Positions 8,483 through 17,059 of a DNA stretch of 64,000 nt are shown here, piece by piece (position 1 is the first letter of the stretch; each line of letters starts with the position of its first letter). Source of the DNA: Nocardioides pini (lineage in GTDB: Bacteria; Actinomycetota; Actinomycetes; Propionibacteriales; Nocardioidaceae); assembly GCF_026712185.1 (NCBI RefSeq), contig NZ_JAPPUX010000001.1:1-64000 (forward strand). Direction: 5' to 3'. The notes beneath the pieces were generated by a model. It saw only the letters and a list, made by a program, of their open reading frames with translations. It did no database searches and was not told the DNA's origin. The position numbers were made by a program, and so were the translations under genes.

Positions 8483-8851
8483 TCAGTCCCCGGTCGCCGC
8501 CCAGCGCGTCGCTGCCTCCCGCTCCGCGAGCGGGAAGGCGCGCGCCTGCCCCGGGAGCAGGACGCTGAAGACCTTCATCGCCGGCCCGATCCAGCGAGCG
8601 TCGCTGACGACCGCGATCCGCTCGAAGGACGACAGGTGGCGGACACCGAGCTTGAGGTCCTCCCACACCGCCTCGCCCTCGTACTCGTCGAAGTCCGGAC
8701 CGAGGACGTAGACGAGGCGCACCTTGCCGTGCTCGGCCACGGCTGCCTCGACGGCCGGGACGAGGACGTCCTCGTAGTCCTCCTTCTCGACGTCGTCGAT
8801 CGCCTCGAGCCCGAGGACGCCGGCCGGCATGTCGCTGAGAACCCGGATCAC
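8483..8851 (-). CDS. SpoIIAA-like (STAS/SEC14 fold) protein
   Basis: 122 residues from GTG 8849-8851, with GGAAGGAG seven bases upstream; the longer open frame has no such site. The sequence VIRVLSDMPAGVLGLEAID, then VRLVYVLG, then KLGVRHLSSFERIAVVSDARWI fits the SpoIIAA-like family (DUF3478), a STAS/CRAL-TRIO-type fold of unknown ligand. Proteins of this family are small, soluble and often linked to stress responses. Confidence 0.8.
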   Translation of the reverse strand: MIRVLSDMPAGVLGLEAIDDVEKEDYEDVLVPAVEAAVAEHGKVRLVYVLGPDFDEYEGEAVWEDLKLGVRHLSSFERIAVVSDARWIGPAMKVFSVLLPGQARAFPLAEREAATRWAATGD

Positions 8852-9006
8852 GTGACCACGCTCCTTCCCGCCTGCAACGCTAGGCGCGACGGCGCGGCCG
8901 CGGATCACCCGGAGCGGACGAGGCGGCCGGCAGCAGCCCGCCCAGACGGTCGGCCTCACTCCGCGGCCCTGCTGACGTCGGTGGCCGATGAGCACATACT
9001 GCTGTC

Positions 9007-9315
9007 ATGGGCACCGGCGGTGACCGAGATCTCGAGCGCCACATCGATGTCCTCGCCGCGCAGGTGTCGACCAACCGTGCCCGGATCGACGCCCTGACCG
9101 ACCGCGCGGACGCTGCCCACCGGCGCGCGGACACGGCGCAGGAGCGCGCGGACGTGGCGGAGAGCCGAGCCGACCAGATGCAGGCCGACTCGCTGCTCGA
9201 TCGCGAGCTGATCGCGCAGCTGCAGGCCGATGGCGCCCTGAGTCGGGACCACGTCGCCCAGCTCCAGAAGGCGCTCCTGGCGTCGCCCCACATCGGTGCG
9301 GCTGTGGGGATCTGA
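9007..9315 (+). CDS. Small coiled-coil protein coupled to a mini-ANTAR protein
   Basis: 102 residues, almost entirely one amphipathic helix. From residue 8 to 85 it is Arg/Ala/Asp/Gln-rich with heptad spacing (ALTDRADAAHRRADTAQERA) and no Gly or Pro until the C-terminus. Its stop overlaps the start of the next ORF (TGATG, 9313-9317), so the two are translationally coupled. A long coiled coil before ANTAR is a normal arrangement inside single ANTAR proteins, so this may be the detached dimerisation part. Confidence 0.7.
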   Translation: MGTGGDRDLERHIDVLAAQVSTNRARIDALTDRADAAHRRADTAQERADVAESRADQMQADSLLDRELIAQLQADGALSRDHVAQLQKALLASPHIGAAVGI

Positions 9316-9449
9316 TGGCCAGCAGGGAGGTCACCCAGGACGAGGCGCTCGCGATCCTGAATGTCGCGAGCCAGCGGTCGAACCGCAAGCTGTACGACGT
9401 GGCGTCGGAGCTCGTGGAGTCCGCCGAGCGCCGGGCGCAGTCCGGCTAG
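9315..9449 (+). CDS. Mini-ANTAR protein, 44 residues
   Basis: ATG 9315 to TAG 9447-9449 encodes 44 residues containing TQDEALAILNVASQ and NRKLYDVASELVESA. This is the three-helix ANTAR core pattern (A..iL..aSq..N.Kl.dVA..vv), with essentially nothing else. It has no sensor domain. It is coupled to the coiled-coil protein just upstream. Together they look like an ANTAR RNA-binding regulator split into two chains. I infer RNA-binding antitermination, but with no sensing domain its control is unknown. Confidence 0.65.
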   Translation: MASREVTQDEALAILNVASQRSNRKLYDVASELVESAERRAQSG

Positions 9450-9455
9450 ACGCCC

Positions 9456-10469
9456 TCAGCCCAGCGTCGAGCGACGGGCGACGAGCTCGGGGGTGAAGAC
9501 CACCTGCTGGTGCTGGTGGTCGGGGTCCTCGGCCTCGTCGAGCACCAGCTCGGCGGCGCGGCGCCCGAGCTCCTGGCGTGGTTGGCGCACGGAGGTGAGG
9601 GGGACGGCGGCGGCAGCGGCGTACTCGATGTCGTCGTAACCGACGATAGCCAGGTCGCGCGGCACCGAGAGGCCGGCGGTGCTGAGCTGCTGGAGCAGGC
9701 CGAGCGCGAGCAGGTCGTTGACGCAGAACGCCGCGGTGGGGCGTCGGCTGCTGCCGATCCCCATCACGCGCTCACCCGCGGAGCGTCCCTCGGCGACGGT
9801 GAGGGCATCGGTGGCGATGACCGTGAGCTGGTCGTCGGGAAGGCCGGCCGCGGCCCAGGCCTGGCGGGCGCCGGCGAGGCGGTCGCGCACCTGCCCGATC
9901 GTCTCCGGGCCGCCGATGAACGCGACCCGGGTGTGCCCGGCCTCGACCAGGTGCTCTACCGCCAGACGTCCGCCGAGGACGTCGTCGACGGCCACCGAGC
10001 AGAACTCGGCATCCTCCCGGGTGCGGTCCACGATCACCAGCGGCGTGCCGTTGCGGCGTACGTCGTCGAGGACGGCGGCGTGCGGGTCGACCGGGGTGAC
10101 CAGGATCCCCTGGACGCGCTGCTCGACCAGGTGGGCGAGGTAGTCGGCCTCGCGTGACGGCCGGTTGCCGGAGTGGCAGAGGAACAGCGAGAGCCCGGCC
10201 GACTCGGCCGCCAGCTCCGCGCCCTGCGCGACGTCGGTGAAGAAGGGGTTGCGGGCGTCGAGCAGGACGTAGGCCAGCGTCCGGCTCCGGCCGGCGCGCA
10301 GCTGGCGGGCGGACTCGTTGCGGACGAACCCGAGGTCGCGCATCGCCTGCTCGACCTTGGCGCGGGTGGCGGGGGAGACCCGCTCGGGGCGGTTGAGGAC
10401 GTTGCTCACCGTACCCAGGGAGACGTGGGCACGCGCGGCGACGTCCTTGACCGAGGAGGCCCTCGCCAT
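9456..10469 (-). CDS. LacI family repressor of the rhamnose operon
   Basis: 337 residues. The N-terminal LacI helix-turn-helix is at 5-50 (SSVKDVAARAHVSLGTVSNVLNRPERVS), followed by the hinge and a periplasmic-binding-protein-like sugar domain (AYVLLDARNPFFTDVAQGAE; DDIEYAAAAAVPLTSVRQP). I choose ATG 10467-10469 because the HTH begins immediately after it, although the frame is open to 10628. It is divergent from the transport/catabolic operon, and two LacI-type operators lie between them. The inducer is presumably rhamnose or a pathway intermediate. Confidence 0.88.
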   Translation of the reverse strand: MARASSVKDVAARAHVSLGTVSNVLNRPERVSPATRAKVEQAMRDLGFVRNESARQLRAGRSRTLAYVLLDARNPFFTDVAQGAELAAESAGLSLFLCHSGNRPSREADYLAHLVEQRVQGILVTPVDPHAAVLDDVRRNGTPLVIVDRTREDAEFCSVAVDDVLGGRLAVEHLVEAGHTRVAFIGGPETIGQVRDRLAGARQAWAAAGLPDDQLTVIATDALTVAEGRSAGERVMGIGSSRRPTAAFCVNDLLALGLLQQLSTAGLSVPRDLAIVGYDDIEYAAAAAVPLTSVRQPRQELGRRAAELVLDEAEDPDHQHQQVVFTPELVARRSTLG

Positions 10470-10518
10470 GGCCGCCACCTTCCGCGTCAGCCGTCGTCGC
10501 GAGGGTCGCGCCGAGGCG

Positions 10519-10532
10519 TTGAAACGATTGTC
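10519..10532. promoter_or_regulatory. LacI-type operator near the repressor gene
   Basis: TTGAAACGATTGTC matches the LacI-family pattern around a central CG and lies 50 bases upstream of the repressor start, suggesting autoregulation or looping to the second site about 120 bases away. Confidence 0.5.
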
Positions 10533-10605
10533 GCTCGGAGCGTACGCCATGGCGCCGGTGCGCGTGGCCGAGCGGTGACAGTCCGGAAATGACTCGACAT
10601 GGTCC

Positions 10606-10653
10606 TTGACACCTGTGACGACGCTCACCTACCTTTCCGTTGAAACCTTTCAA
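10606..10653 (+). promoter_or_regulatory. rha operon promoter with overlapping LacI operator
   Basis: A perfect TTGACA (10606-10611) is followed after 18 bases by TACCTT (10630-10635), a fair sigma-70 -10 box. Five bases further on, TTGAAACCTTTCAA (10640-10653) is a palindrome with perfect 6-bp arms, covering the expected +1. A repressor bound there would block initiation. The ATG of the first gene follows at 10667 with GAGGGAGT as ribosome site. Confidence 0.7.
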
Positions 10654-10666
10654 ACGAGGGAGTCAC

Positions 10667-12184
10667 ATGTCTGCCAGCAACGCCGCCGCGCCGGTGCTCG
10701 AGCTGCGCGACGTCTCGAAGTCGTTCGGGCCCGTGGTCGCGCTCCGCTCCGGCAGCCTCCGCGTCGAGGCGGGCTCCATCCACGCCCTGGTCGGCGAGAA
10801 CGGCGCAGGCAAGTCGACGCTGGTCAAGGTCGTCGCCGGCGTCCATCGCCGCGACTCGGGCACCTTCGAGCTCGGTGGCGAGGCGGTCGACTTCTCCTCC
10901 ACCGCCGAGTCCAAGAAGTCGGGCGTCGCGGTGATCTACCAGGAGCCGACGCTCTTTCCCGACCTCTCGGTCACCGAGAACATCTTCATGGGCCGCCAGA
11001 TCCTCGCCCGCGGCCGTCGCATCGACCGCCCCGCGATGTACGCCGAGGCGGAGCGGCTCTTCGACCGGCTCGGTGTGCGGATCGACCCCCGCCGTCCCGC
11101 CGAGGGCCTCTCGATCGCCGACCAGCAGATCATCGAGATCGCGAAGGCCATCTCGCTCGACGCCCGGCTGCTCGTCATGGACGAGCCGACCGCCGCGCTG
11201 AGCGGCGTCGAGGTCGACCGGCTCTTCGCCGTCGCCCGCAGCCTGCGCGACGAGGGTCGCGCCCTGGTCTTCATCTCCCACCGCTTCGACGAGGTCTTCG
11301 ACCTCGCCGACACGGTCACGGTCATGCGCGACGGGTCCTACATCGACACGTTGACGATCGCCGACACCACACCGTCCGAGCTGGTGTCCCTCATGGTCGG
11401 GCGCGAGGTCGACGAGCTGTTCCCGAAGGTCGCCGCCGAGATCGGCGAGCCGGTGCTGCAGGTGCGCGGGCTCAACCGCGCCGGCGTCTTCCACGACATC
11501 GACCTCGAGGTCCGCGCCGGCGAGATCGTCGGACTGGCCGGGCTGGTCGGCGCCGGCCGCAGCGAGGTCGCCCGCGCGGTCTTCGGCGTCGACGCCTACG
11601 ACTCTGGGTCGGTCTCGGTGTCCGGCAAGCCGGTCAAGGGCAACGACCCCCGCTCCGCGATCCGCGCGGGCATGGCGTTCATCCCCGAGGACCGCCGCAA
11701 GCAGGGGCTCGTCGTCGACTCCTCGGTCACCCGCAACGTCGCCGGCGTCATCCGCCGCCGCATCGCGAAGGCCGGGCTGCTGACCACCTCCATGGAGAAC
11801 CGGGCCGCCGGTCCCTGGGCCGGACGCCTGGAGGTGAAGACCAGTGCGCTCGACATGAACGCCGCGACCATGAGCGGCGGCAACCAGCAGAAGGTCGTCA
11901 TCGCCAAGTGGCTGGCCACCGACCCGAAGCTGCTGATCATCGACGAGCCCACCCGCGGCATCGACGTCGGCACCAAGGCCGAGGTGCACCGGCTGCTCTC
12001 CGAGCTCGCCGGGCAGGGCCTCGCGATCTTGATGATCTCCTCCGAGCTCCCCGAGGTCCTCGGCATGGCCGACCGCGTCGTCGTCCTCTGCGAGGGCCGC
12101 GTGACCGCCGAGCTCGACCGTGCCGACGCCACCCCCGAGGCCGTCATGCACGCCGCCACCCACCACCTGGAGGACGTCCGATGA
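10667..12184 (+). CDS. rhaT: Rhamnose ABC transporter ATP-binding protein (RhaT/RbsA type)
   Basis: 505 residues with two fused ATPase domains, as in RbsA/MglA-type sugar importers. Domain 1 has Walker A GENGAGKST (43-51), the Walker B region LLVMDEPTAAL and the H-loop FISHR. Domain 2 has the usual degenerate loop LVGAGRSE, then the signature MSGGNQQKV and LLIIDEPTRGID. It energises import by the two permeases that follow. The name follows the Rhizobium rhamnose ABC system and is not the E. coli RhaT symporter. The stop overlaps the next ATG by 4 bases. Confidence 0.88.
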   Translation: MSASNAAAPVLELRDVSKSFGPVVALRSGSLRVEAGSIHALVGENGAGKSTLVKVVAGVHRRDSGTFELGGEAVDFSSTAESKKSGVAVIYQEPTLFPDLSVTENIFMGRQILARGRRIDRPAMYAEAERLFDRLGVRIDPRRPAEGLSIADQQIIEIAKAISLDARLLVMDEPTAALSGVEVDRLFAVARSLRDEGRALVFISHRFDEVFDLADTVTVMRDGSYIDTLTIADTTPSELVSLMVGREVDELFPKVAAEIGEPVLQVRGLNRAGVFHDIDLEVRAGEIVGLAGLVGAGRSEVARAVFGVDAYDSGSVSVSGKPVKGNDPRSAIRAGMAFIPEDRRKQGLVVDSSVTRNVAGVIRRRIAKAGLLTTSMENRAAGPWAGRLEVKTSALDMNAATMSGGNQQKVVIAKWLATDPKLLIIDEPTRGIDVGTKAEVHRLLSELAGQGLAILMISSELPEVLGMADRVVVLCEGRVTAELDRADATPEAVMHAATHHLEDVR

Positions 12185-13263
12185 GCAACACCGACATCGA
12201 GCGCCCGCGGCCGGAGGCCGAGGTGTCCGCCGGCGAGGCGCTGCTCGTCGAGCCCAGCCGGCTCTCGCCCACCCGGCGCGCGCTGACCACCGTCCTCCGC
12301 TCGCGCGAGCTGTCGATCTTCCTCGTGCTGGTCGCCGTCGTGGTGCTCGCGACCACGAAGAACAACGGCTTCATCTTCAGCAACGACGGCTGGCGCAACT
12401 TCCTGCTCAACCCGTCGATCCTGCTCCTGCTCGCCGTCGGCCAGGCGGTCGTCATCATCACCCGCAACGTCGACCTCTCGGTCGGCTCGGTGATGGCGCT
12501 GACCGCCTACCTCACCGGCCGGCTGTTCATCGAGATGCCCGACATCCCGATCGTCGTGGTGCTGGCGGCGTGCCTCCTGGTCGGCGCGGTCCTCGGCCTC
12601 GTCAACGGCGTGCTGGTGGCGTACGGCGGTGTGCCCGCGCTGGTCATCACGCTCGGCACGCTCTACATCTACCGCGGCATCATGCTCACTTGGGCCGGCA
12701 GCGACCGGATCAACGCGGGCGACCTGCCCCGCGAGTTCCTCCAGCTCGGCACCCGCTCCGTGCTCGGCATACCGTTGCTGACGATCATGGCGCTCGTCGT
12801 CCTGGCGATTGTCGGCTACTACCTCTACACCGCGCGCGGTGGCCGCGAGCTCTACGCGATCGGCTCCGACCCGGACGCCGCGGTCCTCTACGGACTGCCC
12901 GTACGCCGCCGCCTGCTCGCCGCGTTCGTCCTCAGCGGCGCTCTGGCCGGACTCGCCGGCGCCCTCTACACCGCCCGCTACGGCACGGTGAGCTCGAGCG
13001 TCGGCCTGGGCATCGAGCTGCAGGCGGTCGCCGCAGCGGTCATCGGCGGCGTCGCGATCTTCGGCGGCAGCGGCACCGTGTGGGGCGCGGCCATCGGCGC
13101 CTTCCTGCTCGTCACCATCAACCGGGCCCTGCCCAGCCTCGGCATCGAGGACTTCTGGCAGCGCGCCGTCGTCGGCGCCCTGATCCTCGGCGCGATCGTG
13201 CTCGACCGCGTCCTCGCCCGCAGACAGGCCCGCAAGCTCGCCGAATCGAGGGACCACTCATGA
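12181..13263 (+). CDS. rhaP: Rhamnose ABC transporter permease 1
   Basis: 360 residues, a BPD_transp_2 (RbsC-like) inner membrane permease with about ten hydrophobic segments. It has the family motif VVIITRNVDLSVGSVMAL (near residue 95-112) and the C-terminal LQAVAAAVIGGVAIFGGSGT. The roughly 45-residue N-terminal cytoplasmic tail is longer than usual. ATGA overlap on both sides couples it to the ATPase and to permease 2, with which it should form the heterodimeric channel. Confidence 0.87.
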   Translation: MSNTDIERPRPEAEVSAGEALLVEPSRLSPTRRALTTVLRSRELSIFLVLVAVVVLATTKNNGFIFSNDGWRNFLLNPSILLLLAVGQAVVIITRNVDLSVGSVMALTAYLTGRLFIEMPDIPIVVVLAACLLVGAVLGLVNGVLVAYGGVPALVITLGTLYIYRGIMLTWAGSDRINAGDLPREFLQLGTRSVLGIPLLTIMALVVLAIVGYYLYTARGGRELYAIGSDPDAAVLYGLPVRRRLLAAFVLSGALAGLAGALYTARYGTVSSSVGLGIELQAVAAAVIGGVAIFGGSGTVWGAAIGAFLLVTINRALPSLGIEDFWQRAVVGALILGAIVLDRVLARRQARKLAESRDHS

Positions 13264-14309
13264 GCACCCGGACGTACGCCGACTACTCGGCGCCGCTGTG
13301 GAAGCGCTGGCTGCTGACCCGCGAGATGGCCGTCATCGCGCTGACCGTCGCAGTCTTCGTCTACGCGACGATCAACGTGGACAACTTCGACGGGCCGCTG
13401 ACCGTGAAGTTCCTCCTCCAAGACATCGCGCCGATCCTGCTGATCGCGCTGCCGATGACGCTCATCATCATCACCGGCGAGATCGACCTGTCGGTGGCCA
13501 GCATCATGGGCCTGAGCAGCGTGCTGCTCGGTGTCTTCCACGACAGCGGCATGTCGATCCCGACGGCCGCGGTCCTCGCCCTGCTGGCGGGGCTGGCGTG
13601 CGGCGCCCTCAACGGCTTCCTCATCGCCTACGTCGGACTGCCGTCGCTCGCCGTCACCATCGGCACGCTCGCACTCTTCCGCGGCATCGCGGTCGGCCTG
13701 CTCGGCACGACAGCCATCACGGACTTCACCGACAAGTGGTCCGACCTCGCCACCAACACCATCGGCGAGTCACGGATCCCGCTGGTGATGATCCCGTTCG
13801 CGGTGCTGACCGTCGTGTTCGTGGTGCTGCTGCACTTCTCCACCTTCGGGCGCGGCATCTACGAGATCGGGCTCAACGACGAGGCGGCCCACTTCACCGG
13901 CGTCAACGTCGCCCGGACCAAGCTCGTCCTCTTCGTCCTCTCCGGCGTGGTCTCCGCCTTCGCCGGCATCTACTTCACCCTGCGCTACGGCTCTGCCCGC
14001 GGCGACAACGCGACCGGCTACGAGCTGCAGGTCATCGCGGCAGTGCTCCTCGGCGGCGTCTCGATCTTCGGCGGCCGAGGCCGGCTGCACGGCGTGCTCG
14101 CCGGCGTCGTGCTGATCGGCGTCATCTCCAGCGCCCTGCGCCTGGAGAGCGTGACGGTCAACGTCACCAACATCATCGTGGGCCTACTCCTCGTGGCCTC
14201 GGTGATCCTCCCCAGTGTCCTTGCGTGGACCTCGTCGAGGTTGCCCCGCAAGGCAGCGACTCCTCCGGAGTCGCGTCCCACCCCGAGCGCCGCATCCGCC
14301 GGCGTCTAG
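13260..14309 (+). CDS. rhaQ: Rhamnose ABC transporter permease 2
   Basis: 349 residues, also BPD_transp_2. LIIITGEIDLSVASIMGLS near residue 75 and LQVIAAVLLGGVSIFGGRG near residue 258 are the paired family motifs. Hydrophobic segments start at residue 23. The C-terminus is a Pro/Ser/Ala-rich tail. It starts within the stop of permease 1. Having two distinct permeases matches the Rhizobium rhaP/rhaQ design. Confidence 0.87.
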   Translation: MSTRTYADYSAPLWKRWLLTREMAVIALTVAVFVYATINVDNFDGPLTVKFLLQDIAPILLIALPMTLIIITGEIDLSVASIMGLSSVLLGVFHDSGMSIPTAAVLALLAGLACGALNGFLIAYVGLPSLAVTIGTLALFRGIAVGLLGTTAITDFTDKWSDLATNTIGESRIPLVMIPFAVLTVVFVVLLHFSTFGRGIYEIGLNDEAAHFTGVNVARTKLVLFVLSGVVSAFAGIYFTLRYGSARGDNATGYELQVIAAVLLGGVSIFGGRGRLHGVLAGVVLIGVISSALRLESVTVNVTNIIVGLLLVASVILPSVLAWTSSRLPRKAATPPESRPTPSAASAGV

Positions 14310-14330
14310 GAACACGAAAGGCAGACCCAC

Positions 14331-15377
14331 ATGAAGTTCCACACCCGGCGGCCGATCGCTCTGGCTGCGATCATCCTCACCGCCTCCGCGGCCCTCACCG
14401 CGTGCGGCAGCGACGATGACGGCGGCGACAGCGGCTCCAGCGGCGGCGACGGTGGCGGCTCGCTGAGCATGACGATGCTCCCGAAGAACCTCGGCAACCC
14501 GTACTTCGACACCAGCACCGCCGGTGCGAAGGAGGCGGCCGACGACCTCGGCGCCGAGCTCGAGGAGGTCGGTCCCGAGACCGCCAGCCCCGACGCCCAG
14601 GTGTCCTACATCAACACCGTCGCCCAGCAGGGCAAGGACGCCCTGATCCTGTCGGCCAACGACCCCGAGGCCCTCTGCGACGCGATCGACGAGGCCCGCA
14701 GCGCCGACGTCAAGGTCGTCACCTTCGACGCCGACACCAACCCCGAGTGCCGCGACCTGTTCGTCAACCAGGCCACCGCCGAGGGCATCGCGTCCAAGCA
14801 GCTCGAGCTGATCTCCGAGCAGATCGGCGGCGAGGGCGAGATCGCGATCCTGTCCGCCGCGGCCAACGCGACGAACCAGAACGCGTGGATCGACATGATG
14901 GAGAAGGAGCTCGCCGACAACCCCGACTACGCCGACATCGAGCTCGTCGACACGGTCTACGGCGACGACGACGACCAGAAGTCGTTCGACCAGACCGAGG
15001 CGCTGCTGCAGAACCACCCCGACCTCAAGGGCATCATCTCGCCCACCACGGTCGGCATCGCCGCCGCTGCGCGCTACCTGTCGGACTCGTCCTCGAAGGG
15101 CAAGGTCGCGCTGACCGGCCTCGGCACCCCCAACCAGATGCGCGAGTACGTCGAGAACGGCACCGTCGAGTCCTTCGCGCTGTGGAACCCGAGCGACCTC
15201 GGCGCCCTGGCCACCTACGCCGCGGCCGCCCTGGCCAACGGTGACATCTCGGGCGAGGAGGGCGACTCCTTCGAGGCGGGCGACCTCGGCGAGTTCACGG
15301 TCGACGCCGACGGCGTCGTCCTGCTCGGCGAGCCGTTCACCTTCAACGCCGACAACATCGGCGACTTCGACTTCTGA
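14331..15377 (+). CDS. rhaS: Rhamnose ABC transporter substrate-binding lipoprotein
   Basis: 348 residues. A lipoprotein signal peptide has its lipobox (ALTAC) at Cys25, followed by a Gly/Ser/Asp linker and then a periplasmic-binding fold of the ribose/RhaS type (MTMLPKNLGNPYFDTSTAG; KVVTFDADTNPECRDLFVNQ). It is tethered outside the membrane and delivers sugar to the permeases. A strong hairpin follows the gene, which may help keep this abundantly needed component at a higher level than downstream enzymes. Confidence 0.88.
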   Translation: MKFHTRRPIALAAIILTASAALTACGSDDDGGDSGSSGGDGGGSLSMTMLPKNLGNPYFDTSTAGAKEAADDLGAELEEVGPETASPDAQVSYINTVAQQGKDALILSANDPEALCDAIDEARSADVKVVTFDADTNPECRDLFVNQATAEGIASKQLELISEQIGGEGEIAILSAAANATNQNAWIDMMEKELADNPDYADIELVDTVYGDDDDQKSFDQTEALLQNHPDLKGIISPTTVGIAAAARYLSDSSSKGKVALTGLGTPNQMREYVENGTVESFALWNPSDLGALATYAAAALANGDISGEEGDSFEAGDLGEFTVDADGVVLLGEPFTFNADNIGDFDF

Positions 15378-15405
15378 CCCCGACCTGAGTCGAACCCCAC
15401 CACGT

Positions 15406-15443
15406 CCCGGGGCCGGCGGCCTCGAGCCGCCGCCGGCCCCGGG
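15406..15443 (+). terminator. Strong intra-operon hairpin after rhaS
   Basis: A perfect 15-bp GC stem (15406-15420 with 15429-15443) and an 8-base loop, with no T-run, between the binding-protein gene and the mutarotase gene. It could be a partial terminator or an mRNA-stabilising structure; downstream genes are clearly part of the same pathway, so complete termination is unlikely. Confidence 0.6.
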
Positions 15444-15476
15444 GCACCCCACCGCACCGTCCGAGAGGAGAGCGCC

Positions 15477-15863
15477 ATGCAGCGCGTCTGCTTCACCCTG
15501 CAGGTCCGCACGGACCGCATGGAGGAGTACGCCGAGCGCCACGCCGCCGTGTGGCCCGAGATGCTCCGCGCCCTCCACGACGCCGGCTGGACCAACTACT
15601 CCCTCTTCCTGCGCGAGGACGGCCTGCTCGTCGGCTACCTCGAGACGCCCGACCTGGCCGCCGCGCAGGAGGGCATGGCCCGCACCGACGTGAACGCCCG
15701 ATGGCAGGCCGAGATGGCCGAGTACTTCGTCGACCTCGACGTCCCGCCCGACCAGGGCTTCTGGCAGCTGAGCGAGGTCTTCCACCTCGAGGACCAGCTC
15801 GCTGCGCTCGCCCCCACGAGCACGACCACCGACTCGCCCACCCAGACAGCTCAGGACCAGTGA
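15477..15863 (+). CDS. rhaM: L-rhamnose mutarotase
   Basis: 128 residues starting MQRVCFTLQVRTDRMEEYAERHAAVWPEM, the hallmark of the RhaM/RhaU family (ferredoxin-like dimeric fold). A histidine at about 22 and the YSLFLREDGLLVGYLE strand pair are typical active-site elements. It interconverts alpha- and beta-L-rhamnopyranose before isomerisation. The family is about 105 residues; the extra C-terminal 20 are Thr/Ser-rich and dispensable-looking. It has a GAGAGGAGAGC ribosome site. The stop overlaps the next ATG. Confidence 0.9.
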   Translation: MQRVCFTLQVRTDRMEEYAERHAAVWPEMLRALHDAGWTNYSLFLREDGLLVGYLETPDLAAAQEGMARTDVNARWQAEMAEYFVDLDVPPDQGFWQLSEVFHLEDQLAALAPTSTTTDSPTQTAQDQ

Positions 15864-17026
15864 TGACCAGCTTCTCCACCATCAGCGACCGACTCGGCGA
15901 GCTCGCCATCGAGGTGCCGTCCTGGGCCTACGGCAACTCGGGCACCCGCTTCCGGGTCTTCGGCACCCCCGGCACCCCGCGCACCGTCGAGGAGAAGATC
16001 GCCGACGCCGCGACCGTGCACCGCTTCACCGGCCTCGCGCCCTCCGTGGCGCTCCACATCCCGTGGGACGAGGTCGACGACTACGCCGCGCTGGCGGCGT
16101 ACGCCAAGGAGCAGGGCGTCGCGCTCGGCACGATCAACTCCAACACCTTCCAGGACGACGACTACAAGCTCGGCGCCCTGACCCATACCGACCCGCGCGT
16201 GCGGCAGAAGGCGATCGACCACCACTTCGCGTGCATCGAGGTGATGAACCAGACCGGGTCGCAGGACCTGAAGATCTGGCTCGCCGAGGGCACCAACTAC
16301 CCCGGCCAGGGCGACATGCGGGCCCGCCAGGACCGGCTCGCGGAGAGCCTGCGCACGATCTACGACCGGCTCTCCGACGACCAGCGGCTCGTGCTCGAGT
16401 ACAAGTTCTTCGAGCCGGCGTTCTACCACACGGACGTCCCGGACTGGGGCACGTCGTACGCCCACGTGGCTGCCCTCGGCGACCGCGCCAAGGTGTGCCT
16501 CGACACCGGCCACCACGCGCCCGGCACGAACATCGAGTTCATCGTCGCCCAGCTGCTGCGGCTCGGGAAGCTCGGCTCGTTCGACTTCAACAGCCGCTTC
16601 TACGCCGACGACGACCTCATCGTCGGGGCGGCCGACCCGTTCCAGCTGTTCCGGATCATGGTCGAGGTCATCCGCGGCGGTGGGTTCGGCGCGGAGAGCG
16701 ATGTCGCGCTGATGCTCGACCAGTGCCACAACATCGAGGACAAGATCCCTGGCCAGATCCGCTCGGTGCTCAACGTCCAGGAGATGACCGCCCGCGCGCT
16801 GCTCCTCGACACCGAGGCCCTCGACGAGGCTCGGTCCGCCGGCGACGTGCTGCGCGCCAACGAGGTCTTCATGGACGCCTTCTACACCGACGTGCGCCGT
16901 GACCTGGCGGCGTGGCGCGAGGAGCGCGGCCTGCCGGGCGACCCGATGCGCGCCTACCTCGAGTCGGGCTACCAGCAGCAGATCGAGGCCGACCGCGTCG
17001 GCGGCTCGCAAGCCGGCTGGAACTGA
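15863..17026 (+). CDS. rhaI: L-rhamnose isomerase (Pseudomonas-type TIM barrel)
   Basis: 387 residues. The xylose-isomerase-like TIM-barrel enzyme converts L-rhamnose to L-rhamnulose using divalent metal. Visible active-site strands: LEYKFFEPAFYHTDVPDWG (metal-binding Glu), VCLDTGHHAPGTNIEF (Asp and His) and GSFDFNSRFYADDDL (Asp ligands). It belongs to the RhaI/L-ribose-accepting type common in Rhizobium, Pseudomonas and Actinobacteria, not the E. coli RhaA type. Coupled to rhaM by a TGATG overlap. Confidence 0.9.
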   Translation: MTSFSTISDRLGELAIEVPSWAYGNSGTRFRVFGTPGTPRTVEEKIADAATVHRFTGLAPSVALHIPWDEVDDYAALAAYAKEQGVALGTINSNTFQDDDYKLGALTHTDPRVRQKAIDHHFACIEVMNQTGSQDLKIWLAEGTNYPGQGDMRARQDRLAESLRTIYDRLSDDQRLVLEYKFFEPAFYHTDVPDWGTSYAHVAALGDRAKVCLDTGHHAPGTNIEFIVAQLLRLGKLGSFDFNSRFYADDDLIVGAADPFQLFRIMVEVIRGGGFGAESDVALMLDQCHNIEDKIPGQIRSVLNVQEMTARALLLDTEALDEARSAGDVLRANEVFMDAFYTDVRRDLAAWREERGLPGDPMRAYLESGYQQQIEADRVGGSQAGWN

Positions 17027-17059
17027 CCCACCACACCCACCCCGAAGGAAACCTGCACC

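Noticed and set aside
6169..8568. A 799-residue plus-strand open frame
   Set aside because: Antisense shadow of the GH15 gene; no signal, domain or ribosome site.
10625..12166. Long antisense frame opposite the ABC ATPase gene
   Set aside because: The plus strand has Walker and signature motifs in order; the antisense translation does not resemble any protein.
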